DNA of 64,000 nucleotides from Blastobasis lacticolella (Eukaryota; Arthropoda; Insecta; Lepidoptera; Blastobasidae). A program made the translations under genes and the position numbers. Below, piece by piece: positions 34,601 through 42,000 of the stretch. Within the stretch, counting starts at the first letter, position 1. Each line of letters opens with the position of its first letter. The notes under the pieces were generated by a model. It saw only the letters and a list, made by a program, of their open reading frames with translations, searched no databases and had not been told where the DNA came from. The stretch is from contig LR990048.1 of the NCBI GenBank assembly GCA_905147135.1, forward strand, positions 20,816,563 to 20,880,562, read 5' to 3'.

Positions 34601-35600
34601 TGACTCTGATCCTGTTCACCCTTAATCATCAGCCGACATGCCTTTTCAAACAAATGTAGCCTAACTTTGTCCCTATCCTTCCTATTAGTCATCAGACGGC
34701 GTGGAGCACCTGGTGGCGGCGGTGGACCGCGCGCTGGCGTTCCCGTCCGCGGAGTACGTGCGGCGCGCGCTGCGGAAGGCCGCCGAGCGACAGCTGCAGC
34801 TGCCGCTCGTCATCGACGCCACGCACGTGCAGGCCGCAGACTTCACCGCCGCTAAGGTATGCACCACCTGCTTATGAGTAGTCTGATCGACTGCGTGGAT
34901 TTGGAGCAACGTAATAGGTGAGGTATACGCCAATTTGTGGCGTAAGCTTAGAATCAGCTTAAATTTTAACATCAGGTTCACATAGGTGCTGGAATAAGTA
35001 CGCTAACTACACACTTTCCAGCTTCAGATATGAATCTACATCCAAACTATTAACCGCTATAGTACGACACGCCTCTTTCGTGTATTCCACATTCAGCTGT
35101 CAGTTTAGAGTTGATTTATTTAGTAACTAGGACAGTGTACCTACGACCCATAACCGCTGTACATTTCACTAGCAGGTAAGTAGAAGCATGTTTACTCCCC
35201 CAACTGCAAAGGTTTTATTTGTGTGCAACGGATAATCCATTACACGAAAACTACCAATACAGTCGGTGTAATTACTAAGCATGCCGATGTAACTACTAAA
35301 CTGTATTCAAAACATTTCACACCGCAGCACATTCACGCTCCTCCCCATCCGCAGGGCATAAAATCTCTCATCGACGACTTCCACGCCCGCGGGCAGACGA
35401 TAATCTTCTACAACGTGAAGCCGTCGCTGGCCGAGGTGTTCCGCGGGGTGCGGCCGCGCGAGTTCCTGCACTGCGCGTGCCGCGCGGAGCTCGACCGGCT
35501 GCTGCTGGCGGCGCGGCGGCGCAGCGCGGCCGTCGCCACCGTCGCCACCGTCGCCAACGTGGCCAACGTCATTAATGCGCCAGGATCGCGATCATGTTAG
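13454..35600 (+). CDS. Slc26a11: SLC26A11-type sulfate/anion transporter, gene span (11 exons, 5' end missing)
   Basis: Spliced gene for a solute carrier 26 family anion transporter closest to SLC26A11 (sodium-independent sulfate transporter, plasma or lysosomal membrane). Coding exons: 13454-13636, 21299-21565, 25741-25868, 28898-28990, 30961-31177, 31842-32006, 32406-32593, 33106-33220, 33684-33833, 34696-34856, 35355-35600. All junctions are GT-AG and all phases agree, giving about 637 residues; family members are usually 600-650. Seen directly: a family core GLTVIPQAIAYAG, then PPQYGLYSSF, IGPTAIAAIL, several hydrophobic helices, YFFYIPKASLAAVII, and a C-terminal STAS domain (DATHVQAADFT region). 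The first exon found begins inside a codon, so the start codon and promoter are upstream and unidentified. The gene is convergent with the prominin gene. Family membership is strong; substrate is inferred from the family. Confidence 0.93.
14821..14919 (+). pseudogene. C-terminal remnant of a LINE reverse-transcriptase ORF
   Basis: 32 codons reading MRTAKDIERWRLLEEVFVEG and on to TAG. The 'A-x-D-R-x-R-W-R-x-L-(V/E)-E' ending is typical of the last residues of insect non-LTR (RTE-type) polyproteins. Everything upstream of it is lost. In transporter intron 1. Confidence 0.5.
16945..17200 (-). pseudogene. Non-LTR retrotransposon ORF2 C-terminal fragment with in-frame stop
   Basis: Minus-strand translation gives FYGHIYRNENSMERLVIQG, QVEGKRTRGR, stop, PTRWTDLIRIAI and NRQKWKIIAEQ. 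This matches the conserved end of insect RT polyproteins (GH-x-x-R, G-K-x-E-G-R/K-R-x-x-G-R, P-x-R-W-x-D, W-R/K). The stop after RGR shows it is dead. Confidence 0.75.
17275..17415 (-). repeat. SINE-like family C
   Basis: CCTTTCTCCCGTAGGGGTGG-GTAGACAGAGACCAC and TTGTTCCAC..GTCCTGAC, inverted relative to the copies at 16150-16215 and 30690-30790 (TCAGGACCGTAGCGAGTGGA, CCTACCCCTGTGGGAGCAAG). Confidence 0.55.
17471..17637 (+). mobile_element. Retroposon family B, 5'-truncated
   Basis: CTGGAAAATGGGCAGCAGCG to TGGGCTGTGATGATGATCG; see the fuller copy at 4970. Confidence 0.7.
17930..18130 (-). mobile_element. SINE family S1, minus strand
   Basis: Reverse complement of the S1 body: GGTAGATCAGGTAATAACAT, GGGAACCTGACCAGATT and TTTTCCCTCACCGTAAGAGC. 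Confidence 0.65.
19360..19590 (+). repeat. G-rich minisatellite (GGTAGGG/GGGGTAAGATAGTGGTA)
   Basis: About 220 bp built from variants of GGTAGGG and TAAGATAGTGGTA. The + strand has closely spaced GGG/GGGG runs; the minus strand gives Pro/Tyr/Leu/Thr repeat ORFs that are by-products. Confidence 0.85.
19620..20015 (+). mobile_element. LINE 3' end with (TTGAA) tail
   Basis: Ends GACGATTGAAAGAGATATTTAATGTC..AATAAAGAAATTTTGAATTGAATTGAATTGAA. A near-identical end is at 63890-64000. The 5' part (GGGCCGGGTCGCTC, ATGGTTGAATTGGA) recurs inside the Helitron region at 60330-60420. Confidence 0.6.
20016..21298. other. Intron sequence without assignable element
   Basis: Short ORFs at 20071-20386 lack any family features. 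Nothing else seen. Confidence 0.4.
21299..21565 (+). CDS. Slc26a11: Transporter exon B: TM1-TM3 core with SLC26 signature
   Basis: Carries the most diagnostic part of the family: GITVGLTVIPQAIAYAG, GLPPQYGLYSSFMACFVYTA, LGSVKDSAIGPTAIAAIL and FAVLLAFLSGCVELLMGIL. These match the N-terminal helices forming half of the anion-binding site in SLC26. Flanked by TGTTACAG/ and /GTAAGT. Codons are strongly G/C-ending, unlike the intron around it. Follows a 7.7-kb intron. Confidence 0.96.
22095..22210 (+). mobile_element. SINE family S1, internally deleted
   Basis: GAAGCGTTGGCCTAGTGGTA head fused to CTGCCAAATCCTGGATCATAG and GATCCCGGGCCCACGTGCGC. Confidence 0.65.
23326..23665 (+). mobile_element. SINE family S1
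   Basis: GAGCGTCGGTGGCCTTATGA, TGCTCTTACGGTGAGGGAAC, AATCTGGTCAGGTTCCCTG, CTCCACTGTAATTACCTGAT and GGACCCTGGGCCCTCGCGCG in the family order. Confidence 0.75.
23963..24212. mobile_element. Palindromic MITE with ~100-bp inverted arms
   Basis: Left arm TATGCGCTTATTACATTTGG...TAAATTCGGAATCAAAAAGC...AAGTGGAATGTA; the right arm is its reverse complement with about 85% identity. Half of a second copy lies at 53611-53700. No coding capacity. Confidence 0.8.
25741..25868 (+). CDS. Slc26a11: Transporter exon C: TM helix and GFTSAAA motif
   Basis: Encodes FLIDFISGPVSVGFTSAAA, followed by a helix and TTQVKDILGLSFPGG, which align with the human SLC26A11 stretch FLLDFISYPVIKGFTSAAA. Acceptor CCCCAG/, donor /GTGAGA. 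Ends in phase 0 with LQ. About ten bases past the donor an inserted LINE fragment continues the open frame (see findings). Confidence 0.95.
25876..26190 (+). pseudogene. LINE reverse-transcriptase C-terminus and 3' tail
   Basis: Reads TPPYSRLVTIERSSFSHLGT, RILRSWNELYREVFSGEYN and TEFFKKGVKRFLRGR to a TAG at 26085-26087. The W-N-x-L and F-K-(K)-x-(V)-x-R-x-L ending is that of Jockey/CR1-type RT ORFs. Followed by the tail ATTGCGAACGTCC..CATCAGGCAGGCCGC. It is in frame with transporter exon C. Confidence 0.7.
26486..26665 (+). repeat. LINE-type repeat, family D
   Basis: CGAGCAGACAGTCCATCTCATGG, GCATTTAGGTTGCAGGCAAG and GTTGTCACTGTGAGGACTGA. Confidence 0.6.
27088..27365 (+). mobile_element. Retroposon family B, with duplicated 20-bp start
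   Basis: CCGTGTGGTGTCCGGT occurs twice at the 5' end (27088 and 27108), then the element runs complete to TGTTATGGGCTGTTTTGATGA. Confidence 0.75.
27908..28085 (-). repeat. RTE-type LINE 3' end
   Basis: CATCATCATTATCACCATCA followed by CAGCCGAAAGCCCTCTGCTGG, CCTCCCCCAGAGATCTCCAC and a Cys-poor non-coding tail. This reversed (ATG)n-tail arrangement is common for RTE-type elements in Lepidoptera. Related ends at 40490-40715 and 58681-58862. Confidence 0.6.
28898..28990 (+). CDS. Slc26a11: Transporter exon D: amphipathic helix plus TM
   Basis: 31 codons encoding VWTGLYEHIGETRLWDSVLG and a run VSCIVVLLLLR. The position and sequence fit the helix after the GFTSAAA segment in SLC26A11 (human counterpart: AETRVGDAVLGLVCMLLLLLL). 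Acceptor TTCCGCAG/, donor /GTAAGA; both ends in phase 0. Confidence 0.93.
28991..30960 (+). other. Transporter intron 4
   Basis: Family C SINE-like piece at 30690-30790; otherwise no element or exon recognised. ORFs of 60-115 codons are without features. Confidence 0.5.
30961..31177 (+). CDS. Slc26a11: Transporter exon E: variable loop and TM
   Basis: Begins KVKDINVSGSNSGEPAGG, a Gly/Ala-rich hydrophilic loop longer than in human, followed by TTRNILVVLVCAALAYYFDT and MPFVLTG, the conserved segment TARNALVV...PFILTG of SLC26A11. Acceptor TTTGTCCCCAG/, donor /GTAAGA. The loop is rich in CG and may be a fast-evolving cytoplasmic loop. Confidence 0.93.
31842..32006 (+). CDS. Slc26a11: Transporter exon F: extracellular loop and TM
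   Basis: Encodes GEVKPGLPALSLPPFTATVG, the potential N-glycosylation site NHT, then FMEMASTLGSAIFVVPLLSI and LENIALAKVF. This is the conserved SLC26A11 block with the 'E-S/N-I-A-(L/V)-A-K' motif. Acceptor TTTCCCAG/, donor /GTGAGT. Confidence 0.95.
32406..32593 (+). CDS. Slc26a11: Transporter exon G: NQELLA-like core
   Basis: Encodes EGKYVDATQEMLALGACNIL, SSLVDSMPVSGALSRGAVNH, ASGVATTAGGLYTGALVLLS and LQ. This is the counterpart of the human block containing NQELLAIG and SYPVTGSFGRTAVN, part of the second inverted repeat of the transport core. Donor CAA/GTGAGT; acceptor CCCCCAG/. Confidence 0.96.
33106..33220 (+). CDS. Slc26a11: Transporter exon H: YIPKASLAAVII segment
   Basis: Encodes YFTPYFFYIPKASLAAVIIA, AVVFMMELHVFKPIWRTK. 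The YIPK-(S/A)-(S/A)-LAAVI motif is strongly conserved in SLC26A11. Ends one base into a Lys codon; donor /GTGAGT. Confidence 0.95.
33455..33645 (+). repeat. Dispersed repeat, family E
   Basis: GGGGTGCCAATCGGCTCCC, CCCAGCGAAAGATTTTAGTCAA and GAGGCACACC match 7732-7880. Ends about 40 bp before exon I. Class unknown. Confidence 0.45.
33684..33833 (+). CDS. Slc26a11: Transporter exon I: last TM helices
   Basis: Encodes KLDIIPAVVTFGACLLTRLE, LGIVIGIAVNLMFLLYASAR, PAVRVTRAVV, corresponding to human KRLDLLP...YGILAGALVSLLMLLHSAAR. Two possible donors overlap, GTGGGT after 33829 and GTTATC after 33833; the second is chosen because it gives phase 1, as the next exon requires. That donor is weak, so the 3' boundary is less sure than the rest. 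Confidence 0.88.
33883..34228 (+). mobile_element. SINE family S1, full-length
   Basis: tRNA-like head GAGCGTCGGTGGCTGCGTGG with GGTTCGAATCCC (B-box), full body (CTCTTACGGTGAGGGAAAAC, AATCTGGTCAGGTTCCCC) and the CACAACCGGGGCATTA end. Inserted about 50 bp behind exon I. Confidence 0.8.
34378..34450 (+). pseudogene. Decayed duplicate of transporter exon J start
   Basis: Reads DRVKHLVAVVDRAYLF then KK-stop, against DGVEHLVAAVDRALAF of exon J. The DNA match covers about 45 nt at 34390-34435. Lies about 300 bp upstream of the real exon in the same intron. Presumably non-functional: it has a stop and no good donor. Confidence 0.7.
34591..34710 (+). repeat. Two tandem copies of the exon J acceptor region
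   Basis: 34591-34640 and 34652-34705 share AAATGT(C/A)GC(T/C)T(G/A)ACT...CAT CAG, about 61 bp apart. The second is the functional acceptor. A third, weaker copy is at 34456-34500 (TTCCCCGTAGCCCAACGGCG). Confidence 0.6.
34696..34856 (+). CDS. Slc26a11: Transporter exon J: start of the STAS domain
   Basis: Encodes DGVEHLVAAVDRALAFPSAE, YVRRALRKAAERQLQLPLVI and DATHVQAADFTAAK. This is the beginning of the cytoplasmic STAS domain, with the LVI-D-x-THV-xxx-D-(F/Y)-T motif. Acceptor CATCAG/, donor /GTATGC. The acceptor region and the first ~50 nt of the exon are repeated in degenerate form upstream in the intron (see findings). Confidence 0.93.
34857..35354 (+). other. Transporter intron 10, nothing recognised
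   Basis: No element, exon or repeat assigned. Confidence 0.5.
35355..35600 (+). CDS. Slc26a11: Transporter exon K: end of STAS domain and stop
   Basis: Encodes GIKSLIDDFHARGQTIIFYN, VKPSLAEVFRGVRPREFLHC, then a basic helix and a low-complexity Ala/Val/Thr/Asn tail made from 9-bp GTCGCCACC-like repeats (about 35530-35570), ending GSRSC and TAG at 35598-35600. The STAS fold fits human GLGELLQDFQKQGVALAFVG. The repetitive last ~20 residues are probably a lineage-specific extension. Confidence 0.93.
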   Translation, partial: GIKSLIDDFHARGQTIIFYNVKPSLAEVFRGVRPREFLHCACRAELDRLLLAARRRSAAVATVATVANVANVINAPGSRSC

Positions 35601-36524
35601 TATTTTTTAACTACAGACGACAGCTTCTGAGGTCCCGCTTGAGGGCTGACCATATATGAGATCCGTCAAGTGTCAAGAGGGAGCTACTTTTTTGTGTAAT
35701 ACGGCAGACAAACAGGCCCTGGAGGAAAGTGGTCACCGCCGCCTATGGACATCAGCAACATCAGGGATATTACCAACGCGTTGCCCGCCTCTAAAGATAC
35801 CTCTAATATACCTCTTGAGCGATCCCATGTCATAGTCCAAAGGAAACACTTATACTTGCTGTTGCCAATGTAAGAAATAAGTTCTAAAAAGTTCCGCAAT
35901 AGGGCGGCGCCTCATATATTCCTGGTCAGGCTTCATGCAACGGCGTAGCACTATATCGTTCATATGTATTTAGTACAAGCAACCCTCCCCAAGATCTCTC
36001 CTTGTTATCTATAAAGGCTTCTTGAATTTCGAAGAAACGTAACATCACTGTTGCCGAACTTAAAAGACTAACTTTATTTGACATTGGCGTTCGGACAATT
36101 TCGTTGAGATGCAGAGGAAACCCCCGACTTCCACCCAGGATTCTATCGACCTCTCGATCATAAGGACCGCGTCAGACCTAATCATAGGTGATACGCGCGC
36201 TTGCCGGTGGCTTATTTCAGCACGCCACCTCTTGATACTTACCCAGTTTATTACACGCATAATCCTTGACGTACGAACCTTGTCCGCAGAGCACGGCAGG
36301 CGACTGCGACTGCGCTGCGGCGGCGCGCACCCGATCTCGGCACACAGTATTTATTAGCTGAATCTGACACCACGCATAGTACCACTTATGTATTGTATAT
36401 TGTGTATTTATGTCGTGTACCATAGCTAGGTAAAATATGATAATTGATAATTATAATTAATTTTAGCTAGCGTAGTTAGGCTTACCTCAAGGTTGTGTGA
36501 ATGCGAGTTTTTGACAAATTTAAA

Positions 36525-36530
36525 AATAAA
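36525..36530 (+). terminator. Candidate polyadenylation signal for the transporter gene
   Basis: First AATAAA on the + strand after the TAG at 35600, about 925 nt downstream. No cDNA evidence; a variant signal nearer the stop could be used instead. Confidence 0.3.
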
Positions 36531-38360
36531 TCGAGTTGATTATATTCGGTTGGTTTTTCTTTGTACATCTATTTATAAATAGACAATCATATCCCTCCGG
36601 ACACATCGATCTACATTCCCGATCGGCAGACATATTAAATTTTTTTTTCTTTGTTTTATCTAATTTATTTCTTCAGTCGTCCACTGTCTTGGTCGTTCGC
36701 TTAATACAAACTTGCACAAGGTTTTCCTTTTGGAGCTGTTTTATATAATTTTTGCAAGAAATAATGTATCAAGAAACGGGGCAAACTGTTGTCCTATTAA
36801 ATTTTGCCATAATACCTTCAAAGTTATAAATGAAAGCCAGTGTTTGGAGATAAAGACATGTATTTCATTTACGAAACCAGCGGCGGTAGCCGCTCGCGAC
36901 CCAACCGTCCGCGCGCCCGCTGGGAACCACCCATTAGCCTCTGAATTACCCCTACGTCATTCTGTATTAGACCTTGCAGCCATAGGCATAAGGTCTGAAG
37001 TCCAAACAGGGTAACTTGATGTTCTAGAGGTCTTTCCAGAGGCTCCCAACCGGCGCGCGCACTCACAACCCCAATAACACTTCCACCTTAAAACTATTTG
37101 GAATATTTCGTAGACTAGTCGGACATACCCGACGCTTCGTTATCGTTACAATTACTTAGTTCCTGGAATTCTAAATGTAAACAGCAACACAGAGATTTCG
37201 AAAACTTACATTAGCGGATACACCGTCATCTAATAAGACGAAAATCGCATTCAGGTCACATGTAACTCTTCGTTAGACAGATCTCACGTAGGGTGGAACT
37301 ACTAGACATTGGCATAACCCGAGTGGCAGTAAGGGGTAGGGTGGCAAGAGCCGCCTAAGTATTGAGCAGGATAAATTCATACGTTGGGAGTTGAGGGTGT
37401 TCAATAGCGAACGCTGGTAAAGTGAGCAGGAAGGGAAGACGTGCGGCGGCCGCATGAGGGCGCCACTGGACGAATAATTCGGTAGAAACAAAGCACAAGG
37501 ACACGCAAACAAATGCCACTTGTATCCATCATTGTCTCTGCCCGGATTATTCGCTCACGATGACTAGGCACGGTGGCGCCCCCGCCTCGCGACGCCCGAA
37601 TACAGCACCAAACCTCCATGGACTACCGAAGTAAAGTACAAAATAATAACATATTAAAGCCCAGTACAACCGCGCCGACGCTGCGCCGCCCGCGCCCGAG
37701 CGGGGCCTAACTAAACAATACTATGACACTTCGGTTATAGCGTTGATCAAATAAACATTTGCACTTGTTCGCACTCTGCGTCAACAATTTAAAAAATCAC
37801 TAATTTACATTAATTCAATAATTAACCTAATAATTTGATAATCACAAATTTAACTAAATGGGATATGACAATTGAGGCCAGTGCTCACTAGCCGAAATAA
37901 AGTGGTCTAAGGGATGGGAGCGGCCGCGGCGCGCTGGCGACTACGTCATTCACTATACTTTTAGCCGCAATGGGCCAAAAACTATCCTAAACCTTTAAAC
38001 CGTCATGGTTTGGTCTAACATCGCGCATATATCACCGCCGTTGTCTGATAAATAAGACGCATAGTTTTCATATGGTCTGTCATTCTTGATGTAGCGGTGA
38101 GGGCACGTAAAAGGTTAATAACCCGAATTTCAAAATAACCAGTCTGTAAGTTCGCCCCGCGCCGCGGCCGCTGCCGCTGATACAAAACGATATCAATTAC
38201 ATTGAGTTTGGCATGGCGCCCACATCACTCCGTCGCCCGTCCTTACGCTACGAGTAAACCTTCCTAATACTTACTAGTTATTCATATACGTAGTTAAATA
38301 TAAATGCATTACAATCTCGTGATGTGAACGAGTGGTATTACCTACTTACAGAACTAAGAT

Positions 38361-38375
38361 GGCCGCCGCCGCTCG

Positions 38376-38413
<38 letters not shown>

Positions 38414-38435
38414 GACCCCGCGAGCGGCGGCGGCC
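38361..38435. repeat. GC hairpin with (GAGCCC) hexamer loop
   Basis: 17-bp perfect inverted arms GGCCGCCGCCGCTCGCG (38361-38377) and CGCGAGCGGCGGCGGCC (38419-38435). They enclose five perfect GAGCCC repeats and one GAGCCG. In the probable prominin 3' UTR (minus strand GGGCTC repeats). Confidence 0.85.
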
Positions 38436-39026
38436 GCTACCGATACATATATAATGATACGCTAACATAAAAGAATCTCTCAGATTTAGGAGCGAAGTAC
38501 ACCTATTTGTGCGGCAGTCTCGTCCGCAACGTTAACAAACTAATAAAGTTTTGGAAATGCTCCGCCTACTGCGGACTAGTACCACTTAGACAATAGAATA
38601 GAAAAGACAGTATAATTAACATTGAGCCGAAAACAGACCGACTACTGAATACAGTGAGCGGCAGTCGATATATGGCCGGCGCCGGGGGCTTCCCCGCGAC
38701 GCATCATCGAATAACCATACGATAATCGCTATATTATAATACATATATAAAAGTATTTTTATAGTAATAAAATACTCGAAAACATCAGCCACTACATTCG
38801 TACATTCCGATAAGTAAATCTAGATTCATATATGTTCTATGTTAAACTAAACTCCGATTAGTTTGTGACTGAAAAGAGTAGTGGAGAATGAACGAATGAA
38901 TGGTTCGCTAGATGTTTGACCGCCCGCGTCAAATATTCGTTGCACATTGGTGTAATATCGAATATTTGAATGGAATTATGTTTTTAATCGATGGCTAGGC
39001 CCGGCGGTCCTCCGAGTGCGCGGGCC

Positions 39027-39082
39027 TCAGTACTTCAGCAGGTCGTCATCCAAGTCAGTGAGCGCCAATTTACTGTCTATCA
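39027..39082 (-). CDS. prom: Prominin terminal exon with two possible acceptors
   Basis: Two AGs 10 nt apart can serve as acceptor. The upstream one (exon from 39082) gives the C-terminus ADRQ and TAA at 39070-39072. The downstream one (exon from 39072) gives AKLALTDLDDDLLKY and TGA at 39027-39029. Both are in phase with exon 13. The pyrimidine tract sits directly before the upstream AG, favouring the short form, while the longer frame has coding-like composition. Confidence 0.7.
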
Positions 39083-42000
39083 CTGTTAAATAAAAAATAG
39101 GAACATTTTAAAATTGTTGTTATGGGTTAAAACGATATTGAACATTTGTTTGATTATGCACTTATTAAAATATTTTTTTTCTATGTACAAAGAAATTGTT
39201 GCACCATAGAATTTTTGTCCATTGAGTAGTTTTATTGTGTCCTGAGTACCTCCACAAACAAAAATCCTCAGAACCGTACACGTTCCATAGTTAAAATAAA
39301 TTTGCGACAAACTCAACAAAAACAAACTACCAAATATCTAAGGCTGGTTGCAGCAGGAAAGTAACTACAACACTAACCGAGCCTACGGTGCAACGGAGCT
39401 TTAAACTTAAAATTTCAAGGACGGCGCCATCTGTGGTAAATAAAAGTTCCTAAATTACTGGACAGATGTCGCCAGGTGCTAAAGCAAACATTGCTTGCAG
39501 TATTGCTTGTCTACTTATAGTATTTAGAGAAAGTAAGATATACATTTGGCCCACTACAATATACCTACCTACTTGTGTCTGCAAATCTCCTACAATTCCC
39601 ATCTATTAAAAGCCGAGACATAACTCAGGGCAATGAGAGTTTTCACAATTCTAAAATCCACCAGATGGCGTTACTAAGAAGTAAGGTCAGTTGTCAAAAT
39701 ACTGCCGCGCTATTGGGCAGACACAAACAGCTGTAAAATGACTGGTCCATTCTAGCCAATAGTACAAGTTAATTTTGACAGCAGACGTCATGTCTCAGTA
39801 GCGCCATCTGTTGAATTTCGGAATCCCAAATATCCCCTTTTAAACACTTTGAAGAAGCAGTTCTAAACTTGTAAGTATGAGGAACACTCACGCTGGTCCG
39901 GGATAGTAGTATGGCGGGGGTCGCTCGTACTCAGTAGGGCCGTGGTAGCGAGGGGGGCCTTCTTCCCAGTGCCTGCAACAGCCACCGCGGGATGATACAG
40001 TGCCATGACATGGTTTCAATGTTTTATGAGACGGATTGGATATGGAGCAATTTAAACAATGGAGAGCGAATCAGCATGTATTTGTTCTAGAACATTTACA
40101 TCCGGTTTCTGAAACGCTTGTCAAATCATTGATTAGCTAACAGACTGTCACATTTAACAAGCTGTTAAATCACTGTGGGTTTCTGAAAGGCCAATCAATC
40201 TAAAATTAGCTAATCGACCATTAACAAGAGATACATTTTTTTGTCTGGCTACCCCTGCTAAAATTAGTCACATTCATTCGCTCATATATGTTTTGTTTCT
40301 GTGTAACGCATTGATTTGTCTCTGTCCCTAGCGGCCTTTTGATAGCGGCGGGATATTCAACTTTGAGATGAAACTGATAGCGATTGTATAGTTTTCGTGT
40401 AAAATCGAAAACAATCAAAAAATATACAGAGCGAGAACAGAGAACTTATAACAATATTTATGTTATAGGGTCACGGGTTCCAGTGGATCAGTAATCCCAT
40501 CATCATCATCTTTAGGCAGTTAGGTAGGTCCCGGTCCACTGCTGAATACAGGCCTCCCACGGCTTACACTCCGGTCGACTCTGTTATTTTGCATTCATCG
40601 GCTCCCTAGGACCATAAAGGGGTCGTCCGTCCATCTTTTGGGATCCGGAGTTCGCCACTCAACAACATCCGCCCCATCGGCTATCGATTCTGTGAGTTTC
40701 TCCCAATAATCCCATTAGTTAAATTCTGGTTCGAGTCCTGGGTGTCGAGTGGACACTAACCGGTTCGTAGTTCAGGTCCAGGTCCTGGCTCCAGATCAGG
40801 TCCTGGCTCAGGTCCAGGTCCTGGCTTCGGACCAGGTCTTGGCTTCGGACCAGGTACTGGTTCAGGTCCAGGTCCTGGACCCAGACCAGTTCGTGGTTCA
40901 GGTCCAGCTCCTGGCTTCGGACCAGGTCCTAGCTCAGGTCCAGGTCCTGGCCCCGTCCAAGGCCCTGGTTCAGGTCCAGATCCTATCTTCGGACTAGGTA
41001 CTGGTTCAGGTCCAGGTCCTGGTTCAGGTCCTGGTTTAGGTCCAGGTCTTGACCCCGAACTAGGTCCTGGTCCAGCTAATGTTTATGGTCTATGTGCTGG
41101 CACTGGTCTAGGACCTGGTTCTGTTTCAAGCTCAAATTGTGATCAAGGTTCCAGTTTTGGTCATGGTCCTGAACCAGCACCTGGACCCTAGACCTGGACT
41201 TTGTCTTAGACCAAAACTAGGACCGGGACCAGGGCCAGGACCAATACCTAGACCAAGAAAATCGGATATAATTTCTTTTGACAATCGGTTAATTGGTCGA
41301 TTTTCGCTAATTAAAATAACAAGACGATAACATACATTTAACATGAGAATAAGCTTTCCGGAAACACAATATTACATTAATCAGCCGTTAATTGGAGATT
41401 TGACAATCCGTTGACAAGCTGTTAACAAACTGTCAATTGGCCCTTTCAGAAATCCAAACTGCATTTAATCAGAGTTTAACAAGATGTTACGTAATTTTTG
41501 CGTTGACAAGCGTTTCAGAAACCGGGTGATAGTCACTGATTTAGGGCATGAAGAGAGGTAAGCGTCGCTGAATGCCATTGGCCGTCGCGCGGTTGACGCA
41601 GAACTCTAAGCTGCGTAGGTTTTTTTTTCTGCGCAGCGATAAACGAGCAGACAGCCCACCTGATGGTAATCGGTAACTATCGCCCGTAACATCTACGATT
41701 CATGCATTTAGGTTGCAAGCAACAAAAATGCGACATATTTGAATCACGGGTATAGTTCCTCCATGGTAAACCAGGGTAAACTTTTCTACCAATGATACAC
41801 GTTACACCACGGGTAAACTTACTTCCGTTAGTTCTACTTTAATTGACTTGAACATAGCTGTTGTATAGATCTGGATGAAAACAACCTCAGCAAAACCGTT
41901 TCCTTTATGAAGTTTCTCGATGTGATACTGTTTAAACTATAGTTCCCGCCACGGGAGAAGAACGCCAATTGACACGGAGAAGAGGGATATATGTAGTCTA

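Larger units (their letters stand above)
35601..39026. other. Convergent intergenic / 3' UTR zone
   Basis: Lies between the two stop codons. The part 35690-35760 is LINE-tail-like (ACAGGCCCTGGAGG). The part 37260-38700 is free of recognised repeats and CG-rich in places; it may be the 3' UTR of prominin. An ATTAAA on the minus strand at 38982-38987 could be a near polyadenylation signal. Short ORFs have no features. Confidence 0.4.

Noticed and set aside
36291..36357. Possible extra terminal exon of the transporter (TTGTCCGCAG/AGCACGG)
   Set aside because: Joining it to a GTTAGT donor at the end of exon K gives an immediate stop, and exon K already ends in TAG.
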